In this document: positions 8,743 to 17,287 of the stretch, in pieces | Position numbering within the stretch: the first letter of the stretch is position 1 | Layout of the letters: the number at the start of each line of letters is the position of its first letter | From: Planctomycetaceae bacterium | Lineage (GTDB): Bacteria > Planctomycetota > Planctomycetia > Planctomycetales > Planctomycetaceae | Assembly (NCBI GenBank): GCA_015485495.1 | Contig: WFTL01000059.1 | Coordinates: 1-49,685 of the forward strand | DNA: 49,685 nucleotides | Direction: 5' to 3' | Position numbers and translations under genes: made by a program | The notes under the pieces: generated by a model | The model's input: only the letters and a program-made list of their open reading frames with translations | Told to the model about the DNA's origin: nothing | The model's database searches: none

Positions 8743-8785
8743 CCAGACCAGTCTGGCGGCTCCGGGCCGCCGGACGGCGGGAGCC
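8743..8785 (-). terminator. Tandem hairpins downstream of the LRR lipoprotein gene
   Basis: Read on the minus strand, GGCTCC/GGAGCC (8758-8763 with 8780-8785) encloses a smaller GCCG/CGGC stem. It is followed by CCAGAC-CA-GTCTGG (8743-8756). They lie 64-106 bases past the stop at 8849. They lack a T-run and overlap the promoter side of the next minus-strand gene. Confidence 0.3.
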
Positions 8786-8848
8786 GGGGCACTGCCAAAC
8801 CTGTCCGTCGTGTCCTGCTGATCCGGATGCGTCCGGTCGGCGGGACGT

Positions 8849-9919
8849 TCAGTACACCTGATCGCGCAGGTAGACCTGACAGTCGGGGTGGCGTTTTTTG
8901 AACTTTTCGACTGCTTCGATCGAGCAGGCGCTGTCGTTGATCCGCAGTTCTTTCAGGTGTTTCAGCCGGCCGAACACCTTGAAACTCACATCGGATATCC
9001 GTGTGACACCGTTCAGATTCAGGATTTCCAGTTCCGGGCAGCGTCTGAGCAGTTTGATTCCCTGGTCGGTGATGAGATTGTTGCCGGCCAGTTCCAGGCG
9101 GCGAATGTGATTGTTTTTCCGAAGCCCTTTCAGGGAGGCATCGGTGACGGATGCGTTGCCGACGTGCAGTTCTTCCAGATCTTCGAAATCGGCGATGTGG
9201 ACGAATCCCAGGGCACCGAAAACGGTTGCAGACGCCCGAATCACCTTCAGCGGGGCCCGGGCCCCCTTGTCTCCAAGATGTTCCAGGCCGGATCCTTCCA
9301 GAGCTCCCAGACGATTGATCTCCAGACGTTCGAGCTGCGAAAGCCGGGCCAGGTGAACGAAGCCGGGATCTGTCACGCGGGTGTCGGACAGGTCCAGAAA
9401 CTTCAACCGGGTCATATCGGAAAGAGCGGCCAGACTGTTGTTGTTGATGGACGATTTGTACAGGTTGAGCCATTCCAGGCCGGTGGCGCCGGACAGTGCG
9501 GACCAGTCGTCATCCGGAATGCGGGCTCCTTCCAGATCCAGCCGCTTCAGGGCCGGCAGCTTCGCCAGCACTTCCAGTCCCGCCCGCGTCAGGCGGGCTC
9601 CTTTCAGTTCCAGTTCCGTCACGGCTTCCAGCCCCGATTCCACGAGCAGGAACTGCCGGAGATCCGCATCGGTGACTTCGAACGTTCTTTTCGCGGCGAT
9701 CTTTGCCAGAACCGATTCGGCGGTCGGAGCGGCAGGTGGGGGCGGGGGCGGAGGCACGTCGGATTCGGATTCCGGAACGGCTGCCTCCGCCCTGTCGGCT
9801 GTCGGCGCAGGCCCCTGAGAATCGTCGGATCCGAATGGCAGTTCGACGTTTTCGCATCCGGTCAGAAAACATGCGGCCAGGACGGACAGGATGCCGCAGG
9901 ACAGAACGGTTCGGCACAT
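8849..9919 (-). CDS. Leucine-rich-repeat lipoprotein
   Basis: The 356-residue product starts with MCRTVLSCGILSVLAACFLTGC, a lipoprotein signal peptide with an LTGC lipobox, so it should be lipid-anchored. A low-complexity linker follows, acidic and then a run of prolines (PPPPPPPAAP). From about residue 75 there are roughly ten LRRs of the bacterial/RNI-like type: LKRLDLEGARI, LKFLDLSDTRVTD, LEELHVGNASVTD, LEILNLNGVTRISD, LKELRINDS. Such repeats form a curved binding surface; the partner is unknown. Similar LRR proteins are abundant in planctomycetes. ATG 9919 was chosen over upstream starts because GGAGG lies 6 bases before it and the signal peptide begins there. Confidence 0.88.
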   Translation of the reverse strand: MCRTVLSCGILSVLAACFLTGCENVELPFGSDDSQGPAPTADRAEAAVPESESDVPPPPPPPAAPTAESVLAKIAAKRTFEVTDADLRQFLLVESGLEAVTELELKGARLTRAGLEVLAKLPALKRLDLEGARIPDDDWSALSGATGLEWLNLYKSSINNNSLAALSDMTRLKFLDLSDTRVTDPGFVHLARLSQLERLEINRLGALEGSGLEHLGDKGARAPLKVIRASATVFGALGFVHIADFEDLEELHVGNASVTDASLKGLRKNNHIRRLELAGNNLITDQGIKLLRRCPELEILNLNGVTRISDVSFKVFGRLKHLKELRINDSACSIEAVEKFKKRHPDCQVYLRDQVY

Positions 9920-9970
9920 AACGGCCTCCACAAAACAAACGGAAACGCACAGGAATGAATACGCCCGTTC

Positions 9971-9999
9971 GTTGTACCGATCCGCTTCCGGACGTTCAA
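9971..9999 (-). promoter_or_regulatory. Candidate sigma-70-type promoter of the LRR lipoprotein gene
   Basis: On the minus strand, TTGAAC (9999-9994) and TACAAC (9976-9971) are separated by 17 bases. This would start transcription near 9964, about 45 bases before ATG 9919. Confidence 0.4.
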
Positions 10000-10046
10000 A
10001 CATTCCGGCGGCAGACACCATCCCGACTGACGGCCCCCCAACAGAA

Positions 10047-10076
10047 CAGGGGGACTCACTCACGCAAGTCCCCCTG
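10047..10076 (-). terminator. Terminator hairpin of the YTV-repeat gene
   Basis: CAGGGGGACT (10047-10056) and AGTCCCCCTG (10067-10076) form a perfect 10-bp stem with a 10-base loop. On the minus strand it is followed by TTCTGTT. It lies 41-70 bases after the stop of the YTV-repeat gene. Confidence 0.65.
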
Positions 10077-10116
10077 GTCAGATGACAAGGTCTTCAGGCA
10101 TGCCGGACGAATCCGG

Positions 10117-11406
10117 TCAGAGGCATCCGTCCTCACAGGGATTGCTGCACACCGGGACTTTGCGACAGACCAGACGCGGAACGCAGCGGGTCATGGTGAC
10201 CGCCACCCGTTTCGGCACGCATCGCGTCCGGGTCACCATGCGGGTTTCGCACACCTGCCGACAGACCGTATACGGCACTTTGCGGGTGCATGTCTGAGTG
10301 ACCATCCGGCACACGGTGTAGGGAATCCGCTTCGTCACGCTGCAGCGGACCATGCGGCATTTCGTGTAGGGAATCTGTCTGGTGATGCACTGAGTCGTCC
10401 ACGTGCATACCGTATAGGGAATCCGCTTCGTACGCGTTTCCTTCACCATCGTGCACACCGTGTAGGGCACCTGTTTCGTTCGGCGTTCGCGTGTCCAGGT
10501 ACACACCGTGTAGGGGACGCGGCGGGTGCAGGTCTGAGGAACCCGACGGCACACGGTGTAGGGAATCCGTTTGCGGCAGACTTCCGGAACCATGCGGGTG
10601 CAGTGAATCTGCTTTTTGATGATCTTCGGGCACCAGATCCGGCAGGTCACGGTTCGCCCCGGACACTGCACGCACTGTTCCGCACAGCCTCCGGGATTGC
10701 AGGCATCCGGAACGCACTTTTTCACGACCGGGCCGGGAATGTGCCGGGTGACCGTTTTCCATTCTCCGGAACACACATCGATGCACCGCGTTTCCGTGAC
10801 AGGACGCCACACGGTGTAGCACACGTCGCGGTAGCACGTCTGCGTTTCCGTGCGCCAGGTTGTGTAGCATTCATCGCGGTAGCAGGTCCGGTAGCAGGGC
10901 CGGCACACGTCGTAGCAGACCGTCCGATAGCACGTTTTGTAGCAGGGACGGCAGACCGTGTAGCAGACATCACGGTAGCACGTTCTGTAGCAGGGCCGGC
11001 GCACGTTGCATGTCACCGTGCGGTAGCACGTTTCATAGACCGGCCGACAGATCGTCTGCCGGACGCAGCGGTACCGGGTTTCGTACACCGGGCGGCAGAC
11101 CGTGTAGCACTGGTCTCGATAGCAGGTCTGGTAGACATTGCGCACGCACTGCACGGGCACGGTTTCGGTGCACTGTTCGTACACCGTCTTGTAACACGTG
11201 TACGGCTGCTGCTCCCACACAACTTCCGTCACCGTTCGATACTGCGGACAGCAGCCCGTTTTGGCGGCCGCGAATTCACCGCAGTCATCGCACGCAGAGC
11301 TGGGACAGCTGGCGAAGCTGCCGGCGCCGCACAGGCCGGCCTCAGCCAGACCGCTGTTCAGCAACACGGCAACTGCGGCAGCGGCTCCAGTGATGAGCCT
11401 GTTCAT
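10117..11406 (-). CDS. Secreted cysteine-rich YTV-repeat protein (planctomycete surface protein family)
   Basis: The 429-residue product has a signal peptide (MNRLITGAAAAVAVLLNSGLAEA). The rest is almost entirely short repeats rich in Cys, Tyr, Arg, Thr and Val. Residues about 55-235 carry CYRTCYRDVCYTVCRP-type units. A spacer follows with PGPVVKKCVP, GGCAEQC and CPGRTVTC. The last third carries RIPYTVCRR, RVPYTVCTW and QVPYTVCTM units spaced about 16 residues apart. This is the planctomycete YTV repeat, described in cell-wall-associated proteins of Rhodopirellula. The dense, regular cysteines suggest an extensively disulfide-bonded envelope protein; that is inference. ATG 11406 is preferred because the signal peptide starts there and GAGG lies about 9 bases upstream. 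Confidence 0.88.
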   Translation of the reverse strand: MNRLITGAAAAVAVLLNSGLAEAGLCGAGSFASCPSSACDDCGEFAAAKTGCCPQYRTVTEVVWEQQPYTCYKTVYEQCTETVPVQCVRNVYQTCYRDQCYTVCRPVYETRYRCVRQTICRPVYETCYRTVTCNVRRPCYRTCYRDVCYTVCRPCYKTCYRTVCYDVCRPCYRTCYRDECYTTWRTETQTCYRDVCYTVWRPVTETRCIDVCSGEWKTVTRHIPGPVVKKCVPDACNPGGCAEQCVQCPGRTVTCRIWCPKIIKKQIHCTRMVPEVCRKRIPYTVCRRVPQTCTRRVPYTVCTWTRERRTKQVPYTVCTMVKETRTKRIPYTVCTWTTQCITRQIPYTKCRMVRCSVTKRIPYTVCRMVTQTCTRKVPYTVCRQVCETRMVTRTRCVPKRVAVTMTRCVPRLVCRKVPVCSNPCEDGCL

Positions 11407-11980
11407 TGCCTGGTACCTCGTCATAATCAATGTCGATGGGAAAGGGGGATGGTCTTTGCATTCATCTTCGTCGCCCGACATCTCCCATCTTTACAGGTCA
11501 CCGCAAAGCGCAGGGATTGCCGATGGAGCTCGGACGTGGTGAGCCAGACAACCGTTATCGTCGGAAAGACCGGCAGCCGCACATCACCGGACTCCTGAAG
11601 TCCCGATCGGGATGTGTCGATTCGCCGGCGTCGACGGGGGGAGATTCGGCGAGGATCGACAGGTCCCTGTTATTCGCGCAGCGTTGGTGCAACTCCCTCC
11701 CTCTGTTCGAGCGCATCGGCCGGTTCTGTTCACCGGCTCGGCAGGTCGTGGGAGACGTTTCCGCGTGGGACACTGGTTTCTGGATATCCGGCTGAGTCCG
11801 TTCGGTTCCCGATGCGGCTTCCCTCCGCCTCTGGACAGGGCACTGCAGCCCGGTATGATTGGGTGGTGTGAGCGGTTCACGGTGGATAGGTGATTCGTGC
11901 AGGTTGTGTCGTCGCATGGAATCGGTGACGAACGGCCGTCTGAGTTACTGTTTTTCGCTTTTTCAACAGGAGTCCCAGCG
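11407..11980. other. Divergent intergenic region with a promoter for the small secreted protein
   Basis: This 574-base gap separates the divergent YTV-repeat and small secreted protein genes. It contains one good plus-strand promoter (11832-11859). I could not identify a convincing minus-strand promoter for the YTV gene. No RNA or small gene is recognised. Confidence 0.5.
11832..11859 (+). promoter_or_regulatory. Sigma-70-type promoter of the small secreted protein gene
   Basis: TGGACA (11832-11837), a 16-base spacer and TATGAT (11854-11859) match the consensus at five of six positions each. Transcription would start near 11866, giving a 5' leader of about 115 bases before ATG 11981. Confidence 0.55.
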
Positions 11981-12316
11981 ATGATCACGCGACTGTTTGC
12001 TGTGGCGGTGCTGAGTTTCGCCGTGTCCTCCCCGGCAGTGGCCGGTCATCACCATGTCTTTCCGTTCTGGCCGTCGCATCACCACACTCATGTGTACGTG
12101 GCGCCGGTGTACCCGGCACCTGTGTACGTGGCTCCGGCAGCTCCGGTGGTGGTGTACCGTCCGGCCTATGTCGTCCCGGCACCCGTTGTGTACGGCCCGC
12201 CTGTTCCGGTGTACGGATACAGCTACCACGCGCTGCATCCGTGGTACGGACACGCGGAAGTGGACATCGACTGGGACGACGACGGTTACGAAATCGAAGT
12301 GGATTTCGACGACTGA
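11981..12316 (+). CDS. Small secreted Val/Tyr/Pro-rich protein with acidic tail
   Basis: The 111-residue product has a signal peptide (MITRLFAVAVLSFAVSSPAVA). A His-rich patch follows (GHHHVFPFWPSHHHTH), then repeated VYVAP/VYPAPVYVAP/VVVYRPAYVVPAPVVYGPPVPVYGY units, and an acidic end (DIDWDDDGYEIEVDFDD). There is no enzyme signature. The His cluster and acidic tail could bind metal ions, and the VYxAP repeats resemble structural, envelope-associated segments; both are inferences. AGGAG lies 8 bases before ATG 11981, which decides the start over longer upstream frames. A good promoter lies upstream and a hairpin just past the stop, so it is probably its own transcription unit. Confidence 0.82.
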   Translation: MITRLFAVAVLSFAVSSPAVAGHHHVFPFWPSHHHTHVYVAPVYPAPVYVAPAAPVVVYRPAYVVPAPVVYGPPVPVYGYSYHALHPWYGHAEVDIDWDDDGYEIEVDFDD

Positions 12317-12320
12317 TTCG

Positions 12321-12350
12321 TCCGCTGTCCGGACAGACTTCCGCAGCGGA
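12321..12350. terminator. Hairpin between convergent genes
   Basis: TCCGCTG (12321-12327) and CAGCGGA (12344-12350) form a 7-bp stem that begins 5 bases after the small secreted protein stop. There is no T-tract. It lies in the 122-base gap before the convergent aldolase gene. Confidence 0.35.
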
Positions 12351-12438
12351 GTTCTGCGGCACTGACGCAGCCGGGCTGCCGGGAATTCAGTGTCTGCTGC
12401 CGCAGGGCGGCTGTCCGTCAGAGTTCGGCATCGGCAGG

Positions 12439-13386
12439 TCAGCGTGATGCCACGTCCTGCAGCCGCGTGAGGATTTTCTGGAGCACTTCCAGATCACTGT
12501 CGGGGCGTCGGGGAGCACCGGCCGGTGGCGTGCTGTCACGGATGTGTCCCTGCAGGTGCAGGAACTGAGCGCATGAGTGCCGGTAGGCAGGAACCGGCCG
12601 CCGAAATGTGAATTCTCCCAGGTACTGGAGCACATCGTTGAGTTCCCGGAACCGCGGGTCCTGGTCGGCCCACCACTGATCGCGCTGAGCGAACAGGTCC
12701 GGTGCAAAACTGCTCAGTCCCAGCAGATAATCGCTGCCGTAGCAGATCATGTCGATGGCCAGGTCGTTTCCGGTGTACAGATGGAAGTCGGGACGCAGCC
12801 GGGATTTCAGAATGAGACGTTCCCATTCGGGAATGCGCTGCAGGGACGAATGTTTGGATCCGACGCACTGCGGAATCTTCAGCATCTGTTCAAATACGTC
12901 CAGCGGCCAGATTCTGCCGAATGGTGCGAACTGCGGACTCAGTTCAAACGCGATGAACGCGTCGCAGTTCTGAGCGATTTCGTGATGGGCAGACACGATG
13001 CCGTCATCGGACAGTTGTGCCAGGCCCCAGGAAGGAAACACCACGGGGGTGCCTCCATGAGACTGCACGAGATCGACCTGCCGGATGCAGGCATCGATTT
13101 CGAAGGGGACATCCGGGGCATCGTGCACACATGCGCCCGCTGCAAACGGGCCTCCGCCGGTGAGCGTCCGGGTTCGTTTCAGGATTTCCTGCTGCGTGGT
13201 CTGGTCGATGCTGTGAATGTAACCGGTGTCCATATTCACCGCCGGAATGAGGCCGGCGTCCAGTGTGCGGCGGACATGGGCTTCCCAGGAATCCCAGTCG
13301 ATTTCGCTGCCTCCCAGAAACGGCAGCAGCACGGCGGACAGGCCGGTGACCTGGCGGCCCGGGATGACGGGAGGGGTTCGTTGCAT
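12439..13386 (-). CDS. DapA-like class I aldolase (dihydrodipicolinate synthase family), atypical active site
   Basis: The 315-residue product has the DHDPS/N-acetylneuraminate lyase barrel. Lys178 in VGSKHSS is the expected Schiff-base lysine, and GNDLAIDMICYGSDYLLGLSSFAPDL matches the region after it. Two usual features are changed. The GTTGE-type loop reads NMDTGYIHSID, and the tyrosine motif (YNxP) that donates a proton in true DapA is replaced by FELSPQFAPFG. It is therefore probably not lysine-pathway DapA but another 2-oxoacid aldolase or lyase; the substrate is unknown. It lies 65 bases downstream of pyrD on the same strand, so co-transcription is likely, though no metabolic link is obvious. 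Confidence 0.78.
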   Translation of the reverse strand: MQRTPPVIPGRQVTGLSAVLLPFLGGSEIDWDSWEAHVRRTLDAGLIPAVNMDTGYIHSIDQTTQQEILKRTRTLTGGGPFAAGACVHDAPDVPFEIDACIRQVDLVQSHGGTPVVFPSWGLAQLSDDGIVSAHHEIAQNCDAFIAFELSPQFAPFGRIWPLDVFEQMLKIPQCVGSKHSSLQRIPEWERLILKSRLRPDFHLYTGNDLAIDMICYGSDYLLGLSSFAPDLFAQRDQWWADQDPRFRELNDVLQYLGEFTFRRPVPAYRHSCAQFLHLQGHIRDSTPPAGAPRRPDSDLEVLQKILTRLQDVASR

Positions 13387-13451
13387 TGTTGCGGTGAAAA
13401 AAGGGAATGGAAAAGAGGGCCGGCAGGCGACGTCCGGCCGGGGGCCGTCGG

Positions 13452-14357
13452 TCAGGTCAGAGTCCCCGTGATGTCTCGAATGCTGCGAAGGCCTTCCTGG
13501 TCCACCAGATCGCGCAGCTCACGGACCAGACGGGCGGACACGCCGGGATCATAAAAACTGGCCGTGCCGATCTGCACGGCGGATGCACCGGTGACCAGAA
13601 ACTCCATCACATCGTCCAGACACTGGATGCCGCCGATTCCGATGATGGGAACATCCACTTCCTGAGCGACTTCCCAGACGATGCGCAGCGCCAGCGGCTT
13701 GATGGCCGGCCCGCTGAGGCCTCCCAGACGGTTTCCCAGCACCGGGCGCCGCTGCTTCCAGTCGACCGCCATGCCCTGAAACGTGTTGACCAGAGACACG
13801 GCATCGCAGCCGGCATCCGCGACGGCCTGGGCCACCGGAACCACGCTGGTGACGTTCGGGGTCAGTTTGGCGATGACCGGCAGATCTCCGGCCGCGCGCA
13901 CGGCTGCAACGACTTCGGCAGCGCGTTCCGGAGACGTTCCGAAATCCACACCGCCGGACACATTGGGGCAGGAAATGTTCAGTTCCACCGCGGCGATGTC
14001 CGGCTGGCTGTTCAGGACATCCGCCATGCGGCGGAATTCATCGGTCGTTCTGGCAGCGATGTTGACGATCACCGGAGCTCCCAGCGACAGCAGATACGGC
14101 AGTTTCTCGGCCATGAACTGATCGAAACCGTCGTTGTCCAGTCCGATGGAATTCAGCAGTCCGCCCGATGTTTCCACGGTGCGGGGGGGCGGATTTCCAG
14201 GACGCGGCTGCGGAGTCACCGTCTTGGGAATGATGCCGCCCAGAACGGACACATCCACAAACGGAGTCATTTCCCGGGCATAACCGAACGTTCCCGACGC
14301 AGCCAGCACGGGGTTCGGCAGTTCCAGTCGGTTCAGGCGGACGGCAAGCGGATTCAT
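13452..14357 (-). CDS. pyrD: Dihydroorotate dehydrogenase, class 1 (probably 1B catalytic subunit)
   Basis: The 301-residue protein oxidises dihydroorotate to orotate in pyrimidine synthesis, using FMN. Family marks are [13 protein letters not shown] (substrate entry), [30 protein letters not shown] with the class 1 catalytic cysteine, [33 protein letters not shown] and [13 protein letters not shown]. The protein lacks the N-terminal membrane extension of class 2 enzymes. Class 1B enzymes normally work with the iron-sulfur/FAD subunit PyrK; no pyrK is next to it here. It is followed 65 bases later by the DapA-like gene. Confidence 0.95.
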   Translation of the reverse strand: MNPLAVRLNRLELPNPVLAASGTFGYAREMTPFVDVSVLGGIIPKTVTPQPRPGNPPPRTVETSGGLLNSIGLDNDGFDQFMAEKLPYLLSLGAPVIVNIAARTTDEFRRMADVLNSQPDIAAVELNISCPNVSGGVDFGTSPERAAEVVAAVRAAGDLPVIAKLTPNVTSVVPVAQAVADAGCDAVSLVNTFQGMAVDWKQRRPVLGNRLGGLSGPAIKPLALRIVWEVAQEVDVPIIGIGGIQCLDDVMEFLVTGASAVQIGTASFYDPGVSARLVRELRDLVDQEGLRSIRDITGTLT

Positions 14358-14714
14358 GTCAGCATCTGGTCAGCAGGCAGAGAACCGGATCTCCGGGCCG
14401 GATGGAGTGTCGAGTGAGCCATCCTGGATGAACGCCAGGACACGGAATGACCGGCAGCATAGCAGGCGATGACGGTCTGGCTATCCGGACGTGCATCAGA
14501 TCGGCGGTTCCGGGAAAGCCGCGTCCGCCGAAGGGCCCCCGTCTTTGCAGGACCCGGCGGGCGGTGTGAGGGCGGCGGCAGGGGGCCGCGGGCGTATCAT
14601 GTTCTTCGTCTGCTTTCGTTCGGGTGAGGGGCGTCCGGCATGGCATGAAGTGCTCCGGCAGCTAGACTGTGGAATGCGGGGCCGAGGCTTTCCTGTTACC
14701 GGGAGCATGTTCAC
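14358..14714. other. Divergent intergenic region
   Basis: This 357-base gap lies between pyrD (minus) and the SPFH gene (plus). A possible -10 box TAGACT (14663-14668) lies about 47 bases before the SPFH start with only a weak -35. I see no gene or structured RNA. Confidence 0.45.
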
Positions 14715-15839
14715 ATGGGACTGTTCGACAAGCTGCGTGCGGAACTGATCGACATCATCGAGTGGCTGGATGACTCACGTCATACGCTCGTCTGGCGTTT
14801 CCCGCGGTATCAGAACGAAATCAAAAATGGTGCTCAACTGATTGTTCGTCCCGGGCAGATCGCGGTGTTCGTCCATCGCGGCCAGATCGCCGACGTGTTC
14901 GAACCAGGGCACTACGAACTGAAAACGGACAACCTGCCGATTTTGAGCACTCTGGCGGGCTGGAAGTACGGGTTTGACAGCCCGTTTCGGGCTGAAGTGT
15001 ACTTTGTCAGCACGCGGCAGATCACGGATCTGAAGTGGGGCACTCCCAATCCCATCATGCTGCGGGATCCGGAATTCGGCCCGATTCGTCTCCGAGCCTT
15101 CGGCACGTATGCCGTGAAAGCCGCCGACCCGCGTGCTTTGCTGAGGGAGCTGGTGGGCACGGACAGCGCCGTGGACACCGATGAGATCACCGAGCTGCTG
15201 CGATCGATCATCGTCAGCACTTTCGCTGATGTGATCGGGTCATCTGATGTCGCGGCCCTCGATCTGGCGAGCCGTTACCAGGAGTTCGGAGAAACCCTGC
15301 GTCGGGCCGTTCAGGAACGTATCGACGACGAATACGGGCTGGAAATCCCGCAGTTGATGATCGTCAACATCTCTCTGCCGGAAGCCGTGGAAAAGGCTCT
15401 GGACACGCGCACCAGCATGGGCGTGATCGGCGACCTGAACCGATTCCAGCAGTATCAGATGGGCCAGGCGATGACCGCGGCGGCCGAAAATCCATCCGGC
15501 GGCGGAGCGGCCGAGGGCATGGGACTGGGACTGGGATTCGCCATGGCCGGTCGCATGATGCAGCCCGGCGGTCCCGGACAGATGCCGGGAACGGTTCCCC
15601 CGCCGGCACCTCCCGCGCCGCCTCCGGCTGCCGCATGGCACATCGCCGTGAATGGTCAGACACGGGGGCCTTTCACGGGGCAGCAGATCGCAGCCGGGAT
15701 CGCTTCCGGTGAGGTGACTCCGGAAACGATGGTGTGGACCGGCGGCATGGCGGCCTGGCAGCCGGCCGGCCAGGTGCCTCAACTGGCCCCGTCCTTTTCC
15801 GCCCCGCCGCCTCCGCCGCCTCCGCCGGCAGCTTCGTGA
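14715..15839 (+). CDS. SPFH-domain protein (YdjI-like) with C-terminal GYF_2 domain
   Basis: The 374-residue product begins MGLFDKLRAELIDIIEWLDDS, as in YdjI-type 'virion core protein'-like SPFH proteins. Residues about 45-240 form the SPFH/band-7-like domain (QLIVRPGQIAVFVHRGQIADVFEPGHYEL, then VSTRQITDLKWGTPNPIMLRD). A Gly/Ala/Met-rich linker (245-290) and proline runs follow. Residues about 307-357 are a GYF_2-type domain (WHIAVNGQTRGPFTGQQIAAGIASGEV). The tail is poly-proline. B. subtilis YdjI acts with PspA-like proteins at the stressed membrane, so membrane scaffolding is plausible. No PspA or TM protein is adjacent. It is convergent with parA. Confidence 0.87.
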   Translation: MGLFDKLRAELIDIIEWLDDSRHTLVWRFPRYQNEIKNGAQLIVRPGQIAVFVHRGQIADVFEPGHYELKTDNLPILSTLAGWKYGFDSPFRAEVYFVSTRQITDLKWGTPNPIMLRDPEFGPIRLRAFGTYAVKAADPRALLRELVGTDSAVDTDEITELLRSIIVSTFADVIGSSDVAALDLASRYQEFGETLRRAVQERIDDEYGLEIPQLMIVNISLPEAVEKALDTRTSMGVIGDLNRFQQYQMGQAMTAAAENPSGGGAAEGMGLGLGFAMAGRMMQPGGPGQMPGTVPPPAPPAPPPAAAWHIAVNGQTRGPFTGQQIAAGIASGEVTPETMVWTGGMAAWQPAGQVPQLAPSFSAPPPPPPPPAAS

Positions 15840-15970
15840 ACGGCAGGCCGGATGCCGGCGGATTCGGTCTGCGTCTGCCCGCGACCGGATCGCGATCGGG
15901 GCACAGATTTCTGCAGCCGGCCGGTGTATCCGGTCGGGCGGCCTGTCCGTAGTGTGTGCGGTTCCGGCTT

Positions 15971-16843
15971 TTATGCCGCGGCAGCCGAACCGTTTTCGGC
16001 GGGTCCTGCCTGAGGAGAACCGGCGGCGTCAGGACGATCGGGATTCGCATCGGCCGTCATAGCCAGGACTTCTTCGGCCAGTGCGGCGTAGTCCTGGGCG
16101 CCGGGGCAGTGAGGAGCGTACTCGAAAATGCTCTGCCCGTAACTGGGTGATTCGGCGAGTTTGATGTTGCGGCGGATGCGTGTGCGGAAGATCCGGGCGT
16201 CTGCCCAGGGCGCATCGCTGTCGCTTTCCGCCAGGAAGTACTTCAGGTCTTCGGTCACATCGGCGGCCAGGCGGGTTCCGGTTTCGTACAGGCACAGGAC
16301 CACACCCGTGACATGCAGTTCGCGGTTGAGCCGCCGATTGACCAGGGCCGTGGTTTCGAACAGCCGGGACAGGCCCTGCAGAGCGAAAAAGTGGGGCTGC
16401 AGCGGAATGAACACTTCCTGAACGGCCGACAGCGCGTTGATGGTGAGAATTCCCAGAGATGGCGGGCAGTCCATCAGAACATAGTCGAACCGATTCTGTT
16501 CGCGCCAGGGCTGCAGGGCGTGCCGCAGGAGAAATTCCCGCCGTGTCACGTCAGCCAGTTCCACTTCCACGGCCGCCAGATCGATATTCGACGGGACGAC
16601 TGACAGATTGTCCGCCACCAGCTGCCGCACATCATCGATCGTCGCTTCGTCGGAAAACACGCTGTACAGCGTGGGGCATTCGGGCCCGGCTTCGATACCC
16701 AGATGGAAGGACGCGTGGCCCTGAGGGTCCAGATCGAGAACGCAGACGCGTTTTCCGGATCGGGCCAGAGCGGCGGCCAGATTCACGCTGGTGGTCGTCT
16801 TGCCGACGCCACCTTTCTGATTCATCACGGCGATGGTACGCAT
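15971..16843 (-). CDS. ParA/Soj-family ATPase (orphan)
   Basis: The 290-residue product is a MinD/ParA deviant-Walker ATPase. It has [18 protein letters not shown] (Walker A with the signature lysine), [11 protein letters not shown] (A'), [18 protein letters not shown] (Walker B) and [17 protein letters not shown]. This matches ATPases that partition chromosomes, plasmids or protein clusters by oscillating on the nucleoid or membrane. The C-terminus is a disordered Ala/Pro-rich tail (from about residue 265). No ParB or parS-like site lies nearby, so the cargo is unknown and it may not be the chromosomal Soj. ATG 16843 ([12 protein letters not shown]) was chosen over GTG 16861; neither has a good ribosome binding site. 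Confidence 0.88.
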   Translation of the reverse strand: MRTIAVMNQKGGVGKTTTSVNLAAALARSGKRVCVLDLDPQGHASFHLGIEAGPECPTLYSVFSDEATIDDVRQLVADNLSVVPSNIDLAAVEVELADVTRREFLLRHALQPWREQNRFDYVLMDCPPSLGILTINALSAVQEVFIPLQPHFFALQGLSRLFETTALVNRRLNRELHVTGVVLCLYETGTRLAADVTEDLKYFLAESDSDAPWADARIFRTRIRRNIKLAESPSYGQSIFEYAPHCPGAQDYAALAEEVLAMTADANPDRPDAAGSPQAGPAENGSAAAA

Positions 16844-17179
16844 ACAGAATACCGCACACACAGGAAGCAGCGGACGAAGGAACAGAGCGGCACTGTAAGG
16901 CGGCGGCTGCCGGGACGTAAGATGAGTCCTGCGGGGTCCGGGATCCGGGCGGCCGATTGCGGCGGGCTTTCGTCTGAGGGGGTTCTGCGGGACGCAGAAA
17001 CGGCCATCCGCTGTCGCCGTTCGGCGGCTTCTGCCGACCTGCGGGCCGTCCGCGGCAGACTGCCGTGCCCGGCGTGCTGATCTCCGCCGGCTGTGGTCCG
17101 GGAATGTGAGAAGGGGACTTCACACGGCCGCATCCGGGTGCTAGAATGGGAGCACAGGCGAGAGAACAGAGCCTGTTCT
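16844..17179. other. Divergent intergenic region between parA-like gene and tRNA-Gln
   Basis: This 336-base gap holds the tRNA promoter at 17119-17147. No gene is recognised; the open frames here look like shadows. Confidence 0.5.
17119..17147 (+). promoter_or_regulatory. Sigma-70-type promoter of tRNA-Gln
   Basis: TTCACA (17119-17124), a 17-base spacer and TAGAAT (17142-17147) each match consensus at five of six positions. Transcription would begin near 17154, leaving a leader of about 26 bases before the mature tRNA. Confidence 0.65.
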
Positions 17180-17251
17180 TACCCTGTGGTGTAATTGGTA
17201 GCACAACAGATTCTGGTTCTGTTAGTTGGGGTTCGAGTCCCTACGGGGTAA
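17180..17251 (+). tRNA. tRNA-Gln (anticodon CTG)
   Basis: The 72-base gene folds completely. The acceptor stem is TACCCTG/CGGGGTA with discriminator A. The D-arm is GTGTAATTGGTAGCAC. The anticodon stem is ACAGA/TCTGT with loop TTCTGGT, giving anticodon CTG, which reads CAG. The T-arm is TGGGG-TTCGAGT-CCCTA. The 3' CCA is not encoded. It has its own promoter and a hairpin right after it. Confidence 0.96.
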
Positions 17252-17252
17252 C

Positions 17253-17287
17253 TGGCCGCCGTGTTCCTGAAAGGAACCCGGCGGCCA
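17253..17287 (+). terminator. Hairpin terminator of tRNA-Gln
   Basis: TGGCCGCCG (17253-17261) pairs with CGGCGGCCA (17279-17287). A further stem of about 6 bp (GTTCCT/AGGAAC) with loop GAA lies inside, with one mismatch between. The next bases are TTCGCATT, so the T-tract is poor. It starts two bases after the tRNA. Confidence 0.6.

Noticed and set aside
10133-11222. Long open frames on the plus strand through the YTV gene
   Set aside because: They are antisense shadows of a highly repetitive, GC-rich gene. They lack a ribosome binding site and any family resemblance.
17253-17287. Attachment site or integrated element next to tRNA-Gln
   Set aside because: The repeat after the tRNA is a local hairpin and not a duplicate of the tRNA 3' end. 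No integrase or mobile gene is present.
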